Source: Longimicrobium terrae (GTDB taxonomy: Bacteria; Gemmatimonadota; Gemmatimonadetes; Longimicrobiales; Longimicrobiaceae). From it: DNA of 64,000 nt. The first letter of the stretch is position 1. Each line of letters starts with the position of its first letter. The notes below the pieces were generated by a model. That model did not search any database and was not told the origin of the DNA. It saw nothing but the letters and a program-made list of their open reading frames with translations. The stretch is from the NCBI RefSeq assembly GCF_014202995.1, contig NZ_JACHIA010000001.1, positions 248,001-312,000 on the forward strand, given 5' to 3'. Made by a program: the position numbers and the translations under genes. This document shows positions 17,862-27,881 of this stretch, in pieces.

Positions 17862-19031
17862 CTACTCCTTCCCGGAGGGAGGGGAGGCCCGCAGCAGGTC
17901 CACGCGCAGCAGCGGCGTGCGCAGAACGGTGCGCATCTCCGGAAGCGGCTCGCCCAGCTGCGCGGGCGGCGGCGGGCGCCGGGTGTGCCCCCCGATGGGC
18001 ATGTCGTGCTCGCTCCCCATGGGATCCACGTGGTAGTAGGCGTAGCGCTTGGTGGCCACCCCCCACTTGAACCGCAGCTGCTTTCCAGAGGCGAGGCGGA
18101 AGGTGGTGAACTTTACGCCCAGCCCCAGCCGCTCCAGCAGCGCGCCCCCGCCCACCAGCGTCGAACGCACCAGCAGGTCGCGCAGCAGCAGCCCCGTGGC
18201 CACCACGCCCAGCGGAATCCACGTGCGCCGCAGCCGCTCCGGGTACCCCGCGGGAATCAGCCGCGTGAGCGTGGGGCCGCTGTCGCGGTCGTAGATGATC
18301 CAGTTGAACCGGTTGAAGGCCGACCGGCTGATCTGCAGGTCCTTGAACCACACCAGCCCGTACTCCCCGAAGTCCAGCACCTCGATCCAGTCGCGCAGAA
18401 ACTCCAGGTGCCCCAGCATGGTCATGGGGTACGGGAGCTGGCGGCTGCGCACGAACATCCGCGCGAACTGCACCTCGGGCGAGTACAGGTCCTCGTAGTA
18501 CACCTCGCGCGTGTCGTACCACGCCCGCACGTTGGCGAAGGTGGAAAACACCAGCATGTCCGAGATGTGGAACGGCTCGTAGCGGGTGAATACATTGGTC
18601 ACCAGCACCCGCTCGTACCCCCGCTCCGCGCGCTCCACCAGCGCGCCCAGCAGCCGGTCGGTGAGGCCGAAGTCGCTGCGGGTCTTGAGCACGTACTCGA
18701 AGCCGCCCGGCTCGATCAGGTCCAGCGCCGCCGCGATGCCGTGGCGCTGCAGGTTGCGGTTTCCGCTTCCCCACCGCTCCGGCTGCCGCGCCAGGCTCAC
18801 CTGGTCCAGGTGCGGGCGCAGCACGTTCAGCCGCTCGGGGGCCTCGGTGTCCCATGCGGCGTACACCACGTGAAAGTGGCGGCGCAGCGGCGAGGCGCTC
18901 AGAAACTCCAGGATTTCCAGCGTGGAGTGCCCGTTCAGCTGCTCGTAGATGGGCCCCTGGATCACCAGCGCGATGCGCGGCGCCGCGCCGGAAGCGGGCA
19001 CCCGCCCGTCTTCGGCCGTCTGCACGCTCAC
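17862..19031 (-). CDS. WavE-like glycosyltransferase, divergent paralogue C
   Basis: A 389-residue protein that shares the WavE layout but is more distant from the other two: ALVIQGPIYEQLNGHSTLEI near residue 20, HFHVVYAAWDTE, YVLKTRSDFGLTDRLL near 115, and a long C-terminal half lacking the HPSDW motif. The GTG at 19031 overlaps the TGA of the ABC ATPase gene (GTGA); a longer reading to 19118 would run deep into that gene and is rejected. The C-terminal 25 residues are Pro-rich. Probably a GT-A sugar transferase, substrate unknown. Confidence 0.75.
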   Translation of the reverse strand: MSVQTAEDGRVPASGAAPRIALVIQGPIYEQLNGHSTLEILEFLSASPLRRHFHVVYAAWDTEAPERLNVLRPHLDQVSLARQPERWGSGNRNLQRHGIAAALDLIEPGGFEYVLKTRSDFGLTDRLLGALVERAERGYERVLVTNVFTRYEPFHISDMLVFSTFANVRAWYDTREVYYEDLYSPEVQFARMFVRSRQLPYPMTMLGHLEFLRDWIEVLDFGEYGLVWFKDLQISRSAFNRFNWIIYDRDSGPTLTRLIPAGYPERLRRTWIPLGVVATGLLLRDLLVRSTLVGGGALLERLGLGVKFTTFRLASGKQLRFKWGVATKRYAYYHVDPMGSEHDMPIGGHTRRPPPPAQLGEPLPEMRTVLRTPLLRVDLLRASPPSGKE

Positions 19032-20326
19032 CCGGATACCGCCGCGTCGGCGGCGGCGGGGAACTCCACCCGGTTTTCCCACGGAAGGTACGGAAGGAGC
19101 GCGCTTCCGCTGCGCCACCCGCTGAGCTCCCAGCGGCTTCCCACCCCGCGCACGTTGTTCACCGAGAACTGCAGCTGCTGCTCCTCGCCCGCCACCCGCC
19201 GGACCTTGGAGATCCCCACGTCGGGCACCAGGCGGAACGTTCCCTCGGGAAGGAAGTGCGCGGGGATCTCGCAGCGCAGCCGGTACACCCCGGGCTGCGG
19301 AATCCCCGGCTTGGTGGGGTCCAGGTCGTCGAAGTACGACGAAAACAGCTCCACCTGGTTTTCGTTGAACACGGCAAAGCCGATCACCAGCCCCTCGAAG
19401 CGGGGCGGGTTCCCCACCCGCACCTCCATCTCCACCTGCACGGGAAGGTGCGACTCGAAGCTCCCGGTCTCGTTGTCCTCCTGGCGCACGGCAAGCAGGC
19501 GCATGGCCAGTTCGTCGTCGCCCACCAGGGCGTCGCCGTCGTACTCGCGCCGCGTGCTTCCCACCTGGTACTGGCGGTGGTACAGGCCGATGGCGTCCAG
19601 CGTGGGCCCGTCAAACTCCACCCGCCCGCCCTGCATGAGCAGCGCGCGGGTGCACAGGTTGGCGATGGCCTGCATGTTGTGGCTCACGAACAGGATGGTG
19701 CGGCCGTGGCGCGCCACGTCGCCCATCTTGCCCAGGCACTTCTTCTGGAACGCCAGGTCGCCCACGGCCAGCACCTCGTCCACGATCATGATCTCGGGCT
19801 CCAGGTGCGCCGACACGGCGAACGCCAGCCGCATGTACATGCCGCTGGAATAGCGCTTCACGGGGGTGTCGATGAAGCGGTCCACCTCGGCGAAGGCCAC
19901 GATCTCGTCGAACTTGGCGGCGATCTCGGCGCGCCTCATTCCCAGCACGGCGCCGTTCAGAAAGACGTTTTCGCGCCCGGTGAGCTCGGGGTGAAAGCCG
20001 GTGCCCACCTCCAGCAGGCTTCCCACCCGCCCGCGCAGCTCCACCCGCCCGCGGGTGGGCGCCACGATGCGCGAAAGCACCTTGAGCAGCGTGGACTTCC
20101 CCGCCCCGTTGTGGCCGATGAAGCCCACCACCTCGCCGGGCGCGATCTCGAAGTTGACGTCGTCCAGCGCCCACAGGGTGGTGGCCGGCGTCGCGCCCCC
20201 GCGGCGCAGGGCCGCGAGCGGGGCGCGCATCGTCTCTCCCAGCGCTTCGCGCAGGCTGCGTGAAACCGGGCGCGCCCCGATCTGGTAGCGCTTGGAAAGG
20301 TGCTGTACCTGTACGACAGACTGCAT
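19028..20326 (-). CDS. wzt: ABC transporter ATP-binding protein for polysaccharide export (Wzt-like)
   Basis: A 432-residue ATPase. Residues 1-250 form the nucleotide-binding domain: Walker A GHNGAGKST (71-79), the family-specific signature RYSSGMYMRLAFA near 155, and Walker B IMIVDEVLAVGD near 177. Residues from about 270 form the extra beta-sandwich domain of O-antigen Wzt proteins (MEVRVGNPPRFEGLVIGFAV, then VYRLRCEIPAHFLPEG). That domain recognises the modified non-reducing end of the finished chain before export. It starts at the ATG at 20326, one base overlapping the permease stop (TGATG). Works with the adjacent permease at the inner membrane. Confidence 0.95.
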   Translation of the reverse strand: MQSVVQVQHLSKRYQIGARPVSRSLREALGETMRAPLAALRRGGATPATTLWALDDVNFEIAPGEVVGFIGHNGAGKSTLLKVLSRIVAPTRGRVELRGRVGSLLEVGTGFHPELTGRENVFLNGAVLGMRRAEIAAKFDEIVAFAEVDRFIDTPVKRYSSGMYMRLAFAVSAHLEPEIMIVDEVLAVGDLAFQKKCLGKMGDVARHGRTILFVSHNMQAIANLCTRALLMQGGRVEFDGPTLDAIGLYHRQYQVGSTRREYDGDALVGDDELAMRLLAVRQEDNETGSFESHLPVQVEMEVRVGNPPRFEGLVIGFAVFNENQVELFSSYFDDLDPTKPGIPQPGVYRLRCEIPAHFLPEGTFRLVPDVGISKVRRVAGEEQQLQFSVNNVRGVGSRWELSGWRSGSALLPYLPWENRVEFPAAADAAVSG

Positions 20327-21231
20327 CAGATGTAGTCGGCGAAGTTGCGTTCCACCCGCGCGAACACGTACGCGGAAAGCGCGAGCAGAACCACCGTGGC
20401 GGCCGCGGAAATCCCCAGCGCGGGCCAGTCGAACGCGCCGCCGCTCACCGCCACGCGGAAGTTGCCGACGATGCCCACCACCGGGTTCAGGTTGTACAGC
20501 GTCCGCCACCGGGCGGGCACCATGCTGGCCGAGTACACCACCGGCGACGCGAACATCCAGAGCTGAAGCAGCACCGGCACCGCCATCCCCACGTCGCGCC
20601 AGCGCACGTTGATTCCCGCCAGCATCAGCCCGAAAGCGAAGCTCAGCAGGCTCACCAGCACCACCAGCACGGGGATCATCAGCAGGTTGCGCGTGGGCGC
20701 CACCTGGTACACCAGCATCATCCCCACCAGCACCAGAAAGGAGATGGCGAAGTCCACCAGCCGGGCCGCGATGGCCGCCGCGGGAACGATCACCCGGGGA
20801 AAGTACACCTTGGTGACCAGGTGGGCGCTCCCCACCACGCTCCCCGCCCCGCTGGTCACCGCGCTGGCGAAGAAGGTCCACGGCAGCAGCGCGGAGTACA
20901 CGAACAGGGGGTACGGCACCCCGCCCGAGTCCACCCGCGCCACGTTGCCCAGAAACACGGTAAAGACGATGGCCGTGAGCAGGGGAAGGAGAACCACCCA
21001 CCCCAGCCCCAGCACCGTCTGCTTGTAGCGCACCTTTACGTCGCGCAGCGTCAGAAACAGGAGCAGCTCGCGGTGCTCCCAGGTTTCGCGCAGGTGCAGC
21101 GCGCCCCACGCCCCCACCGGCTCCACCACCACGACCGGCCCCGCCGCCGCGGGCGGCGCCCCGGCCGGACGCACCGGCCGGCCCTCCGGACCTCCGGCCA
21201 CCAGCACGCGCGAAACTGTCTCAGTGCTCAT
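20326..21231 (-). CDS. wzm: ABC-2 type permease for polysaccharide export (Wzm-like)
   Basis: A 301-residue integral membrane permease of the ABC-2 family with six predicted helices. After a Pro/Ala-rich cytoplasmic N-terminus come the coupling region LRDVKVRYKQTVLGLGWVVL and FVYSALLPWTFFASAV, then LQLWMFASPVVYSASMVP, all typical of Wzm/KpsM/TagG transporters. It pairs with the next gene's ATPase to move undecaprenyl-linked or lipid-linked glycan across the inner membrane. Start: ATG at 21231 with GAGAG a few bases upstream, or four codons earlier at 21243. A 7-base hairpin lies just upstream of the start. Confidence 0.93.
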   Translation of the reverse strand: MSTETVSRVLVAGGPEGRPVRPAGAPPAAAGPVVVVEPVGAWGALHLRETWEHRELLLFLTLRDVKVRYKQTVLGLGWVVLLPLLTAIVFTVFLGNVARVDSGGVPYPLFVYSALLPWTFFASAVTSGAGSVVGSAHLVTKVYFPRVIVPAAAIAARLVDFAISFLVLVGMMLVYQVAPTRNLLMIPVLVVLVSLLSFAFGLMLAGINVRWRDVGMAVPVLLQLWMFASPVVYSASMVPARWRTLYNLNPVVGIVGNFRVAVSGGAFDWPALGISAAATVVLLALSAYVFARVERNFADYI

Positions 21232-21365
21232 CCACACTCTCATGCAGTGACCGCCGGATCCCTCCGGCGCATGCCGCGCGGCACCGCCGCCCGGCAGAAA
21301 ACAACGGCCCGGCGGCGGAAACAGATGACGCGCGGGCGCGTCGCTCCGTCACCGCCCCGGGGCGA

Positions 21366-22493
21366 TCAGAAGCCCGCCGCGCCGTCCGTGCGGGCAAGGG
21401 CGTGCAGGGCATGCACGATGCGCTCCGCGGCGGCACCATCCCACCCTTCGGGGCCGGGCACGCCGTCGGGACGACGCCCGCGCGCCTGCGCCGCGCGGAA
21501 GCTGGACACCACGCCGTCCGCCGTCAGCGGCCACGGGGCCAGGCGGTTGGTTCCCTCCGTCACCGTCACCGGGCGCTCGGTCTGCTCGCGCAGCGTCACG
21601 CAGGGAACGCCCAGCGCGGTCGTTTCTTCCTGCACCCCGCCGCTGTCCGTGAGCACCACCGCGGCGCCGTCCACCAGCGACAGCATGTCGGTGTACCCCA
21701 CAGGCTCCAGCACGTGCAGTCCTTCCAGCAGTCCTTCCAGGCCGAACTCGCGCGCGCGGGCCCGGGTGCGCGGGTGCAGCGGCAGCACCACGGGGGTGCT
21801 GGCCGCCACCTGGCGCAGCGCGCCCAGCACGGCGCCCAGCGCGTCCGGGCTGTCGACGTTGGACGGGCGGTGCAGCGTGGCCAGGGCGTACCCCCCGCGC
21901 GGGAGCCCCATTGCCCCCGCGGCGTCACGGGCGCGGGCGGACTCCAGCTGGGCAAACAGGGTGTCGATCATCACGTTCCCCACGAACCGGACCCGCTCCT
22001 CCGCGATTCCTTCGGCGCGCAGGTTGTGCAGCGCGTCGCGGCTGGGGGTAAGCAGCAGGTCGGCAAGCCGGTCGGTGAGCACGCGGTTCACCTCCTCGGG
22101 CATGCGCCAGTCGCCGCTGCGCAGCCCGGCTTCCACGTGCGCCACGCGGCACCCCACGGACTCGTCCTGCTTGGCGGCCACCAGGGCGCACGCCAGGGTG
22201 CTGTTCACGTCGCCCACCACCACCACCCACTCCGGGCGCACCTGCAGCAGCACCGGCTCGAACGCCACCATCACCCGCGCGGTCTGCTCCGCGTGCGAGC
22301 CGGAGCCCACCCCCAGGTGAAAGTCCGCCGGGGCCATCCCCAGGTCGCGGAAGAAGGCGTCCGACATGCGGTCGTCGTAGTGCTGGCCCGTGTGCACCAG
22401 CACCGCCTCGTCCCCCGCCGCGTGCAGCGCGCGCAGGATGGGCGCGACCTTGATGAAGTTGGGCCGCGCCCCGGCCACCACCAGAACACGCAT
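21366..22493 (-). CDS. wecB: UDP-N-acetylglucosamine 2-epimerase (non-hydrolysing)
   Basis: A 375-residue enzyme that interconverts UDP-GlcNAc and UDP-ManNAc in the cytoplasm. It begins MRVLVVAGARPNFIKVAPIL and keeps the family's key segments: VVVVGDVNST, HVEAGLRSGD, MPEEVNRVLTD, GNVMIDTL, TLHRPSNVD and LTDSGGVQEE, which hold the catalytic acidic residues and the UDP site. The ATG at 22493 overlaps the TGA of the chain-length gene by one base; upstream in-frame codons belong to that gene's shadow. Together with the UDP-HexNAc dehydrogenase at 27882-29261 it could supply UDP-ManNAcA. Confidence 0.94.
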   Translation of the reverse strand: MRVLVVAGARPNFIKVAPILRALHAAGDEAVLVHTGQHYDDRMSDAFFRDLGMAPADFHLGVGSGSHAEQTARVMVAFEPVLLQVRPEWVVVVGDVNSTLACALVAAKQDESVGCRVAHVEAGLRSGDWRMPEEVNRVLTDRLADLLLTPSRDALHNLRAEGIAEERVRFVGNVMIDTLFAQLESARARDAAGAMGLPRGGYALATLHRPSNVDSPDALGAVLGALRQVAASTPVVLPLHPRTRARAREFGLEGLLEGLHVLEPVGYTDMLSLVDGAAVVLTDSGGVQEETTALGVPCVTLREQTERPVTVTEGTNRLAPWPLTADGVVSSFRAAQARGRRPDGVPGPEGWDGAAAERIVHALHALARTDGAAGF

Positions 22494-23752
22494 CAGCGGG
22501 CTCCCGCGCGGGAGCGCCGCCCGCCGCGCACCTGCCGCCACGCCTCGAAGAGCGGCTCGTTCTGCGGCGCGCTGCGCACCCGGCGCATCGCCTCGGCCAG
22601 AAGCGCGGCGCCCATCCCCAGCAGAACCCCCAGCACCATCCAGGTGAGCACCAGCTTCCACAGCGGCGAACGGGCGGGCGCGCCCGGCAGCACCGGCGCG
22701 TCCAGCACCGTCAGCACCGGGAGGGTGTTGTTGGCGTCGATCTGCGTCTGCGCCAGCGCGGCGGTGAGGCTCTGGTACACCCGCTCGTTCTGCGTGTAGT
22801 CGCGCAGCAGGCGGGTGGAGGCCACGCGCACGTCGGCGCCCTGCCCCAGCGGGGTAAAGACGCGGCTCGACGAAGACCCGCCGTCCGTCAGCCGGCGCAG
22901 CTGTGCGCGGCGGGTGGCCAGTTCGGCGAGCGCGGCCTGCATCTGCGGGTTCTGCTCCGTCACCGACTGCCGCAGCTGGGCCACGACCACTTCCTGCTCG
23001 TTGATGGCCTGCTGCGCCTCGGCCGCGGCCTGCAGCGTGCGCGCCGCGCTGGCCTCGTCCACCTGGCCGGAGGGCACCGCGCGGCCAAAGCTCAGCATCC
23101 GCTCCTCGGAGCGCACCAGCGCCTCGCGCGCGCTGTCCAGCTGCATGCGCAGAAACGCCTCCTTGCGGTTGGCGCCGTCAGTGTTGACGCGCGACAGCAG
23201 GGAGTTGAGGATCACGGGATACGCACGTACGATGTCCACCGCCAGCTGCGGCGTGGTGGCGCCCACTTCGATGCGGATGGAGCCGTCGGGGGCCCGGTTC
23301 ACCCGGGTGTGCTCCCAGAAGATCTCGTGGATCTCCGCCGTCCGCCCGGGGGTGGTGCCCAGGCGCGCCACCAGCGAGTCCAGCAGGGTGCGGCTCCCCA
23401 GCACCACCCCCACCATCCGGTCGTTGCCCGACTGCGGCAGGCCCAGCATGCCGCCCACCCCGGCGGGAAGCTGCGCCAGCGCCGCCCCGCCGGACTGCTG
23501 CGTGGCGGCAAAGGGCACCAGCAGCGTGTCCGCGTTGTAGCGCGCCGTCAGCAGGTAGCGCGTGGCGACGGCGGCCAAGGGCACCAGGACCGCCGCGCCC
23601 AGCACCCACTTCCACCGCCGCAGCAGCGCGGCCGCCAGGTCCACGGCGCGAAGGCCCGGCGCCGGTTCCGTCTCGTTCGCCATCGGCTCGTTCAGGGTGT
23701 CGCGCTCCGCCCGCCCGCCGCGGGCGGGCGGCTCCGCCAGGTCATGGATCAC
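22493..23752 (-). CDS. Polysaccharide co-polymerase / chain-length determinant (Wzz/KpsE family)
   Basis: A 419-residue inner-membrane protein with two transmembrane helices flanking a large periplasmic domain: one near residues 49-68 and one near 366-386 (WKLVLTWMVLGVLLGMGAAL). The middle (about 190-300) is a long helical hairpin, and VLDAPVLPGAPARSP precedes the second helix, as is usual for GNVR/Wzz proteins. No tyrosine-kinase domain follows, which resembles KpsE of ABC-dependent capsules. The GTG at 23752 overlaps the export gene by 11 bases; an ATG at 23683 is an alternative. It bridges inner-membrane synthesis and the outer-membrane pore. Confidence 0.9.
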   Translation of the reverse strand: MIHDLAEPPARGGRAERDTLNEPMANETEPAPGLRAVDLAAALLRRWKWVLGAAVLVPLAAVATRYLLTARYNADTLLVPFAATQQSGGAALAQLPAGVGGMLGLPQSGNDRMVGVVLGSRTLLDSLVARLGTTPGRTAEIHEIFWEHTRVNRAPDGSIRIEVGATTPQLAVDIVRAYPVILNSLLSRVNTDGANRKEAFLRMQLDSAREALVRSEERMLSFGRAVPSGQVDEASAARTLQAAAEAQQAINEQEVVVAQLRQSVTEQNPQMQAALAELATRRAQLRRLTDGGSSSSRVFTPLGQGADVRVASTRLLRDYTQNERVYQSLTAALAQTQIDANNTLPVLTVLDAPVLPGAPARSPLWKLVLTWMVLGVLLGMGAALLAEAMRRVRSAPQNEPLFEAWRQVRGGRRSRAGAR

Positions 23753-25382
23753 GGGGAAAGATCTGGCGGAAGGCGATGATGGTGAGTGCCACTCCCGAGA
23801 TGGTGCTGATGATGCTCTGCGCGCTCTGCAGCGTCTGCAGCGGATTGCGGCGCTCCCGGAACGGCACCACGATCTGGTCGCCCGGAACGATGGCCCGCAC
23901 GTCGCCCAGCTGCGTGCGGCTGCCGAACTGCGCGCCGAAGACGGTGACCTCGCCGCGGTCCGCGCGGCGGTTGTACCCGCCGGCCAGGCGGATGTAGTCC
24001 TCGGCGGTGCGCCCTTCCACGTACTGGATGAGCCCCGGCTGCCCCACCGCGCCCAGCACCGTCACCCCGGTCCGGCGCAGCGGAATCACCAGCTCGTCGC
24101 CGGCCTCCAGCACCTGGTCCAGCGCGTCGCCCCCGGCGGCGAACAGCCGCTGAAAGTCCAGCACCACCACGTTGGGGTCCCCCTGCCCGCGGGCCTGCAG
24201 CAGCCGCCGCTCATCCGAGCTCAGCAGCTCCGGCGGCACGCCCTGCAGGTCGCCCAGCACGTTTCCGCCGCTGCCGCCCACCCGCTGCCTGCGGCGCAGC
24301 GTGGCGTCCACCAGCGACGCTTCGGGCGTGAACCCGCCGGCCAGCTGCACCAGTTCGCGCACCGTGGTGACGCCCGGGCGGATGGGGTACGTCCCCTGCC
24401 GCACCACCTGGCCGATGACCAGGGCCGTCCGCTGCTCCTGGAAATTGGTCAGCTGGGCGATGTACACCGCGTCCGCGGGGCGCAGCCGGAACGCGCGCCC
24501 CGCCACGCCGATCGCCTCCGCGCGCGAAAAGGTGTGGAACTCCCGCTGCTCGGCGCCCAGGAACCGCGTGACGCGCACCGTGTCGGCCGCGTTGGCCGGA
24601 AAGTCGCCCCCGGCGTTGGCCAGCATCAGCAGGTCGGCCAGCGACTCGCCCGCGCGGAACTCGTAGCGGCCGGGAAAGTGGACCCGTCCGTAGATCTCCA
24701 CCGTACGCTCGATGGTGGGAACCACCACCACGTCTCCCTCGCGCAGCGGCGGATTGGCGTCCAGGTCGCCCGCCTGGCGGAACCGCACCAGGTCGGCGAT
24801 GATGGAATCGCCCGCGCTGCGCCGCACCACCACGTTGCGCCGCACCACGCCGTTCACCACGTCCACCGGCACCAGGTCGCTCACCCGGGTGGCCGCGCTG
24901 GCCACCCGCGCGCCCGGATCGGGCACCCCGCCCACCAGGAACACGCGAAAGCGCCGCGTCTCCGCAAGCGTCAGGCTCACGGTGACGCCCTGATAGTAGC
25001 GCTGCACCAGGTCGCGCACCCGCGCCTGCGCCTGGTCCAGGTTCAGGTTGAGCACGCGCGTCACGCCCAGCTCCGGCACCACCAGCGCGCCCTCGGGGCT
25101 GACGGGGACTTCCCACACCCGGTTCAGCGTTCCCGTCAGCGACACCGTCACCACATCGCCCGCGCCCAGCAGGTACTGGGCGCGGCTCACCGGGGCGTCC
25201 AGCAGCGGGGCCCCGGAGCTCACCGCCATCCCCGCCTGCCCCACCGAAGAGGGCGCGGGAGCGGCGGGCGCAGCAGGAGCGGGAGCCGGGGTGGTCACCT
25301 GCGCCGCGGCGGGCGCGGCAAGCACCAGCGCCGCCAGGCACACGGCCCACCCGCGCAGGTACCCGTCAATTCGTCTTCTCAT
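23742..25382 (-). CDS. Outer-membrane polysaccharide export protein (Wza/KpsD family, SLBB repeats)
   Basis: A 546-residue periplasmic/outer-membrane protein. A signal peptide ends near AAPAAAQ (about residue 28) with no lipobox Cys, as in KpsD rather than Wza. The Poly_export domain opens with YLLGAGDVVTVSLTG. SLBB-like repeats follow (FLVGGVPDPGAR, EIYGRVHFPGRYEF, LVIGQVVRQGTYPI, TVLGAVGQPGLIQY). The C-terminus is hydrophobic (IISTISGVALTIIAF). It forms the exit channel for the polymer. I use the ATG at 25382; a GTG three codons upstream at 25391 is possible. The downstream co-polymerase gene overlaps it. Confidence 0.94.
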   Translation of the reverse strand: MRRRIDGYLRGWAVCLAALVLAAPAAAQVTTPAPAPAAPAAPAPSSVGQAGMAVSSGAPLLDAPVSRAQYLLGAGDVVTVSLTGTLNRVWEVPVSPEGALVVPELGVTRVLNLNLDQAQARVRDLVQRYYQGVTVSLTLAETRRFRVFLVGGVPDPGARVASAATRVSDLVPVDVVNGVVRRNVVVRRSAGDSIIADLVRFRQAGDLDANPPLREGDVVVVPTIERTVEIYGRVHFPGRYEFRAGESLADLLMLANAGGDFPANAADTVRVTRFLGAEQREFHTFSRAEAIGVAGRAFRLRPADAVYIAQLTNFQEQRTALVIGQVVRQGTYPIRPGVTTVRELVQLAGGFTPEASLVDATLRRRQRVGGSGGNVLGDLQGVPPELLSSDERRLLQARGQGDPNVVVLDFQRLFAAGGDALDQVLEAGDELVIPLRRTGVTVLGAVGQPGLIQYVEGRTAEDYIRLAGGYNRRADRGEVTVFGAQFGSRTQLGDVRAIVPGDQIVVPFRERRNPLQTLQSAQSIISTISGVALTIIAFRQIFPRDP

Positions 25383-25431
25383 CAACTGCACACCGTCTTC
25401 AAAAGAAAGCGTTCACACCGCGGATGGACGA

Positions 25432-26418
<987 letters not shown>

Positions 26419-26425
26419 CCGCGCC

Positions 26426-27787
26426 TCAGGCCGTGGCGGCCAGCCGCGCCGAACCCGCGCGCGCCTGCCGTCCGATGGACACGTAGTGGAAGCCCGCCTC
26501 GCGCATGCGCTCCGGGTCCCACAGGTTGCGGCCGTCAAAGATCACCGGCTCGCCCAACTGCGCGCGCACCCGGGCAAAGTCCGGGTTGCGGTACGGCGCC
26601 CACTCCGTCAGCACCAGCAGGGCGTCGGCGCCCTCCAGGCAGTCGTAGTTGTGCTCGCACAGCGTCAGCCCGCCGCTCGTGATCAGGTCCTCGAAGTAGC
26701 GCTCGGCCTCGTGCCCGGCCTCGGGATCGTGCGCGCGCACCCGCGCGCCGCGCTCCACCAGCCCGCGCACCACCGTCAGCGACGGCGCCTCGCGCATGTC
26801 GTCGGTCTCGGGCTTGAAGCTCAGCCCCCACACCCCGAAGGTGCGCCCCGTCAGGTCGGCGCCAAAGCGCTCCGTCACGCGCTGCACCAGCACGCTCTTC
26901 TGCGCGTCGTTCACCTGCTCCACCCCGTCCAGGATCGAGGCATCCACGCCCGTGTCGCGAAGGGTGTGGATGAGCGCCTTGACGTCCTTGGGAAAGCAGC
27001 TGCCGCCGTACCCGATCCCCGCGAACAGGAATCCCGGCCCGATGCGCTCGTCCGTGCCGATGCCCTGGCGCACGTGCGTCACGTCGGCGCCCACCGCCTC
27101 GCACAGCCCCGCGATCATGTTCATGAACGAGATGCGGGTGGCCAGCATGGCGTTGGCCGCGTACTTGGTGATCTCGGCGCTGGCGATGTCCATGAACAGG
27201 ATGGGGTTGCCGGTGCGCACGAAGGGGGCGTACAGCTCGCCCAGCTTTTCGCGCGCGTACTCCGAGTCCACCCCCACCACCACGCGGTCCGGCTTCATGA
27301 AGTCCAGGACGGCCGCGCCCTCCTTGAGGAACTCCGGGTTGGAGCAGACGTGCACCGTGCGCCCGGTGTGGCGCGCCACCGCGGCGCGCACCTTGGCGGC
27401 GGTGCCCACCGGCACCGTGCTCTTGGTGATGACGATCTTTTCCGGGCCGTCGTCGGGCATGTTGCTGCCGATGGTGTCGGCCACCGCCAGCACGTGCTTG
27501 AGGTCCGCCGAGCCGTCCTCGCCCGGAGGGGTGCCCACGGCGATGAAGATGATTTCGGCCGAGGCCACCGCCGGGCCCACGTCCGTGGTGAAGCTGATGC
27601 GGCCGTCGCGCAGGTTGCGCTCCACCAGCGGCTCCAGCCCCGGCTCGTAGATGGGGATTTCGCCGGCGTTCAGGCGCGCGATCTTGCCGGCGTCCACGTC
27701 GGCGCAGACCACGTCGTTCCCCGTTTCCGCCAGGCAGGCGCCCACCACCAGTCCCACGTACCCCGTCCCGACCACCGCTATGCGCAT
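26426..27787 (-). CDS. ugd: UDP-glucose 6-dehydrogenase
   Basis: A 453-residue enzyme oxidising UDP-glucose to UDP-glucuronate with two NAD. It has the N-terminal dinucleotide fold [35 protein letters not shown] near 128, the central helix region, and the catalytic Cys in [14 protein letters not shown] near residue 260. A second Rossmann domain ([20 protein letters not shown]) closes the protein. The ATG at 27787 has AGGAG eight bases upstream; the preceding TTG is in frame but less likely. Product feeds the UDP-xylose synthase immediately downstream. Confidence 0.96.
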   Translation of the reverse strand: MRIAVVGTGYVGLVVGACLAETGNDVVCADVDAGKIARLNAGEIPIYEPGLEPLVERNLRDGRISFTTDVGPAVASAEIIFIAVGTPPGEDGSADLKHVLAVADTIGSNMPDDGPEKIVITKSTVPVGTAAKVRAAVARHTGRTVHVCSNPEFLKEGAAVLDFMKPDRVVVGVDSEYAREKLGELYAPFVRTGNPILFMDIASAEITKYAANAMLATRISFMNMIAGLCEAVGADVTHVRQGIGTDERIGPGFLFAGIGYGGSCFPKDVKALIHTLRDTGVDASILDGVEQVNDAQKSVLVQRVTERFGADLTGRTFGVWGLSFKPETDDMREAPSLTVVRGLVERGARVRAHDPEAGHEAERYFEDLITSGGLTLCEHNYDCLEGADALLVLTEWAPYRNPDFARVRAQLGEPVIFDGRNLWDPERMREAGFHYVSIGRQARAGSARLAATA

Positions 27788-27830
27788 CAACCGTTCTCCT
27801 TGACGTGATTCCGTACCGCGAAACGCAACC

Positions 27831-27862
27831 GCCGCGGGCCGCGAAGATAGCGGGCCCGCGGC
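27831..27862 (-). terminator. GC-rich hairpin between two dehydrogenase genes, possible terminator
   Basis: A perfect 10-base inverted repeat (27831-27840 with 27853-27862, 12-base loop) lies between the UDP-HexNAc dehydrogenase stop and the ugd start. On the minus strand it is followed by GGTTGCGTTTCGCG, a weak T-tract. It could end or attenuate transcription before ugd, or simply be a stable RNA hairpin. Confidence 0.4.
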
Positions 27863-27881
27863 TGGATCGAAAGCGGACCGT

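Noticed and set aside
19032-19118. Longer N-terminus for WavE-like paralogue C
   Set aside because: The extra 29 residues are basic, unconserved and overlap the Wzt gene; the GTG in a GTGA overlap explains the start better.
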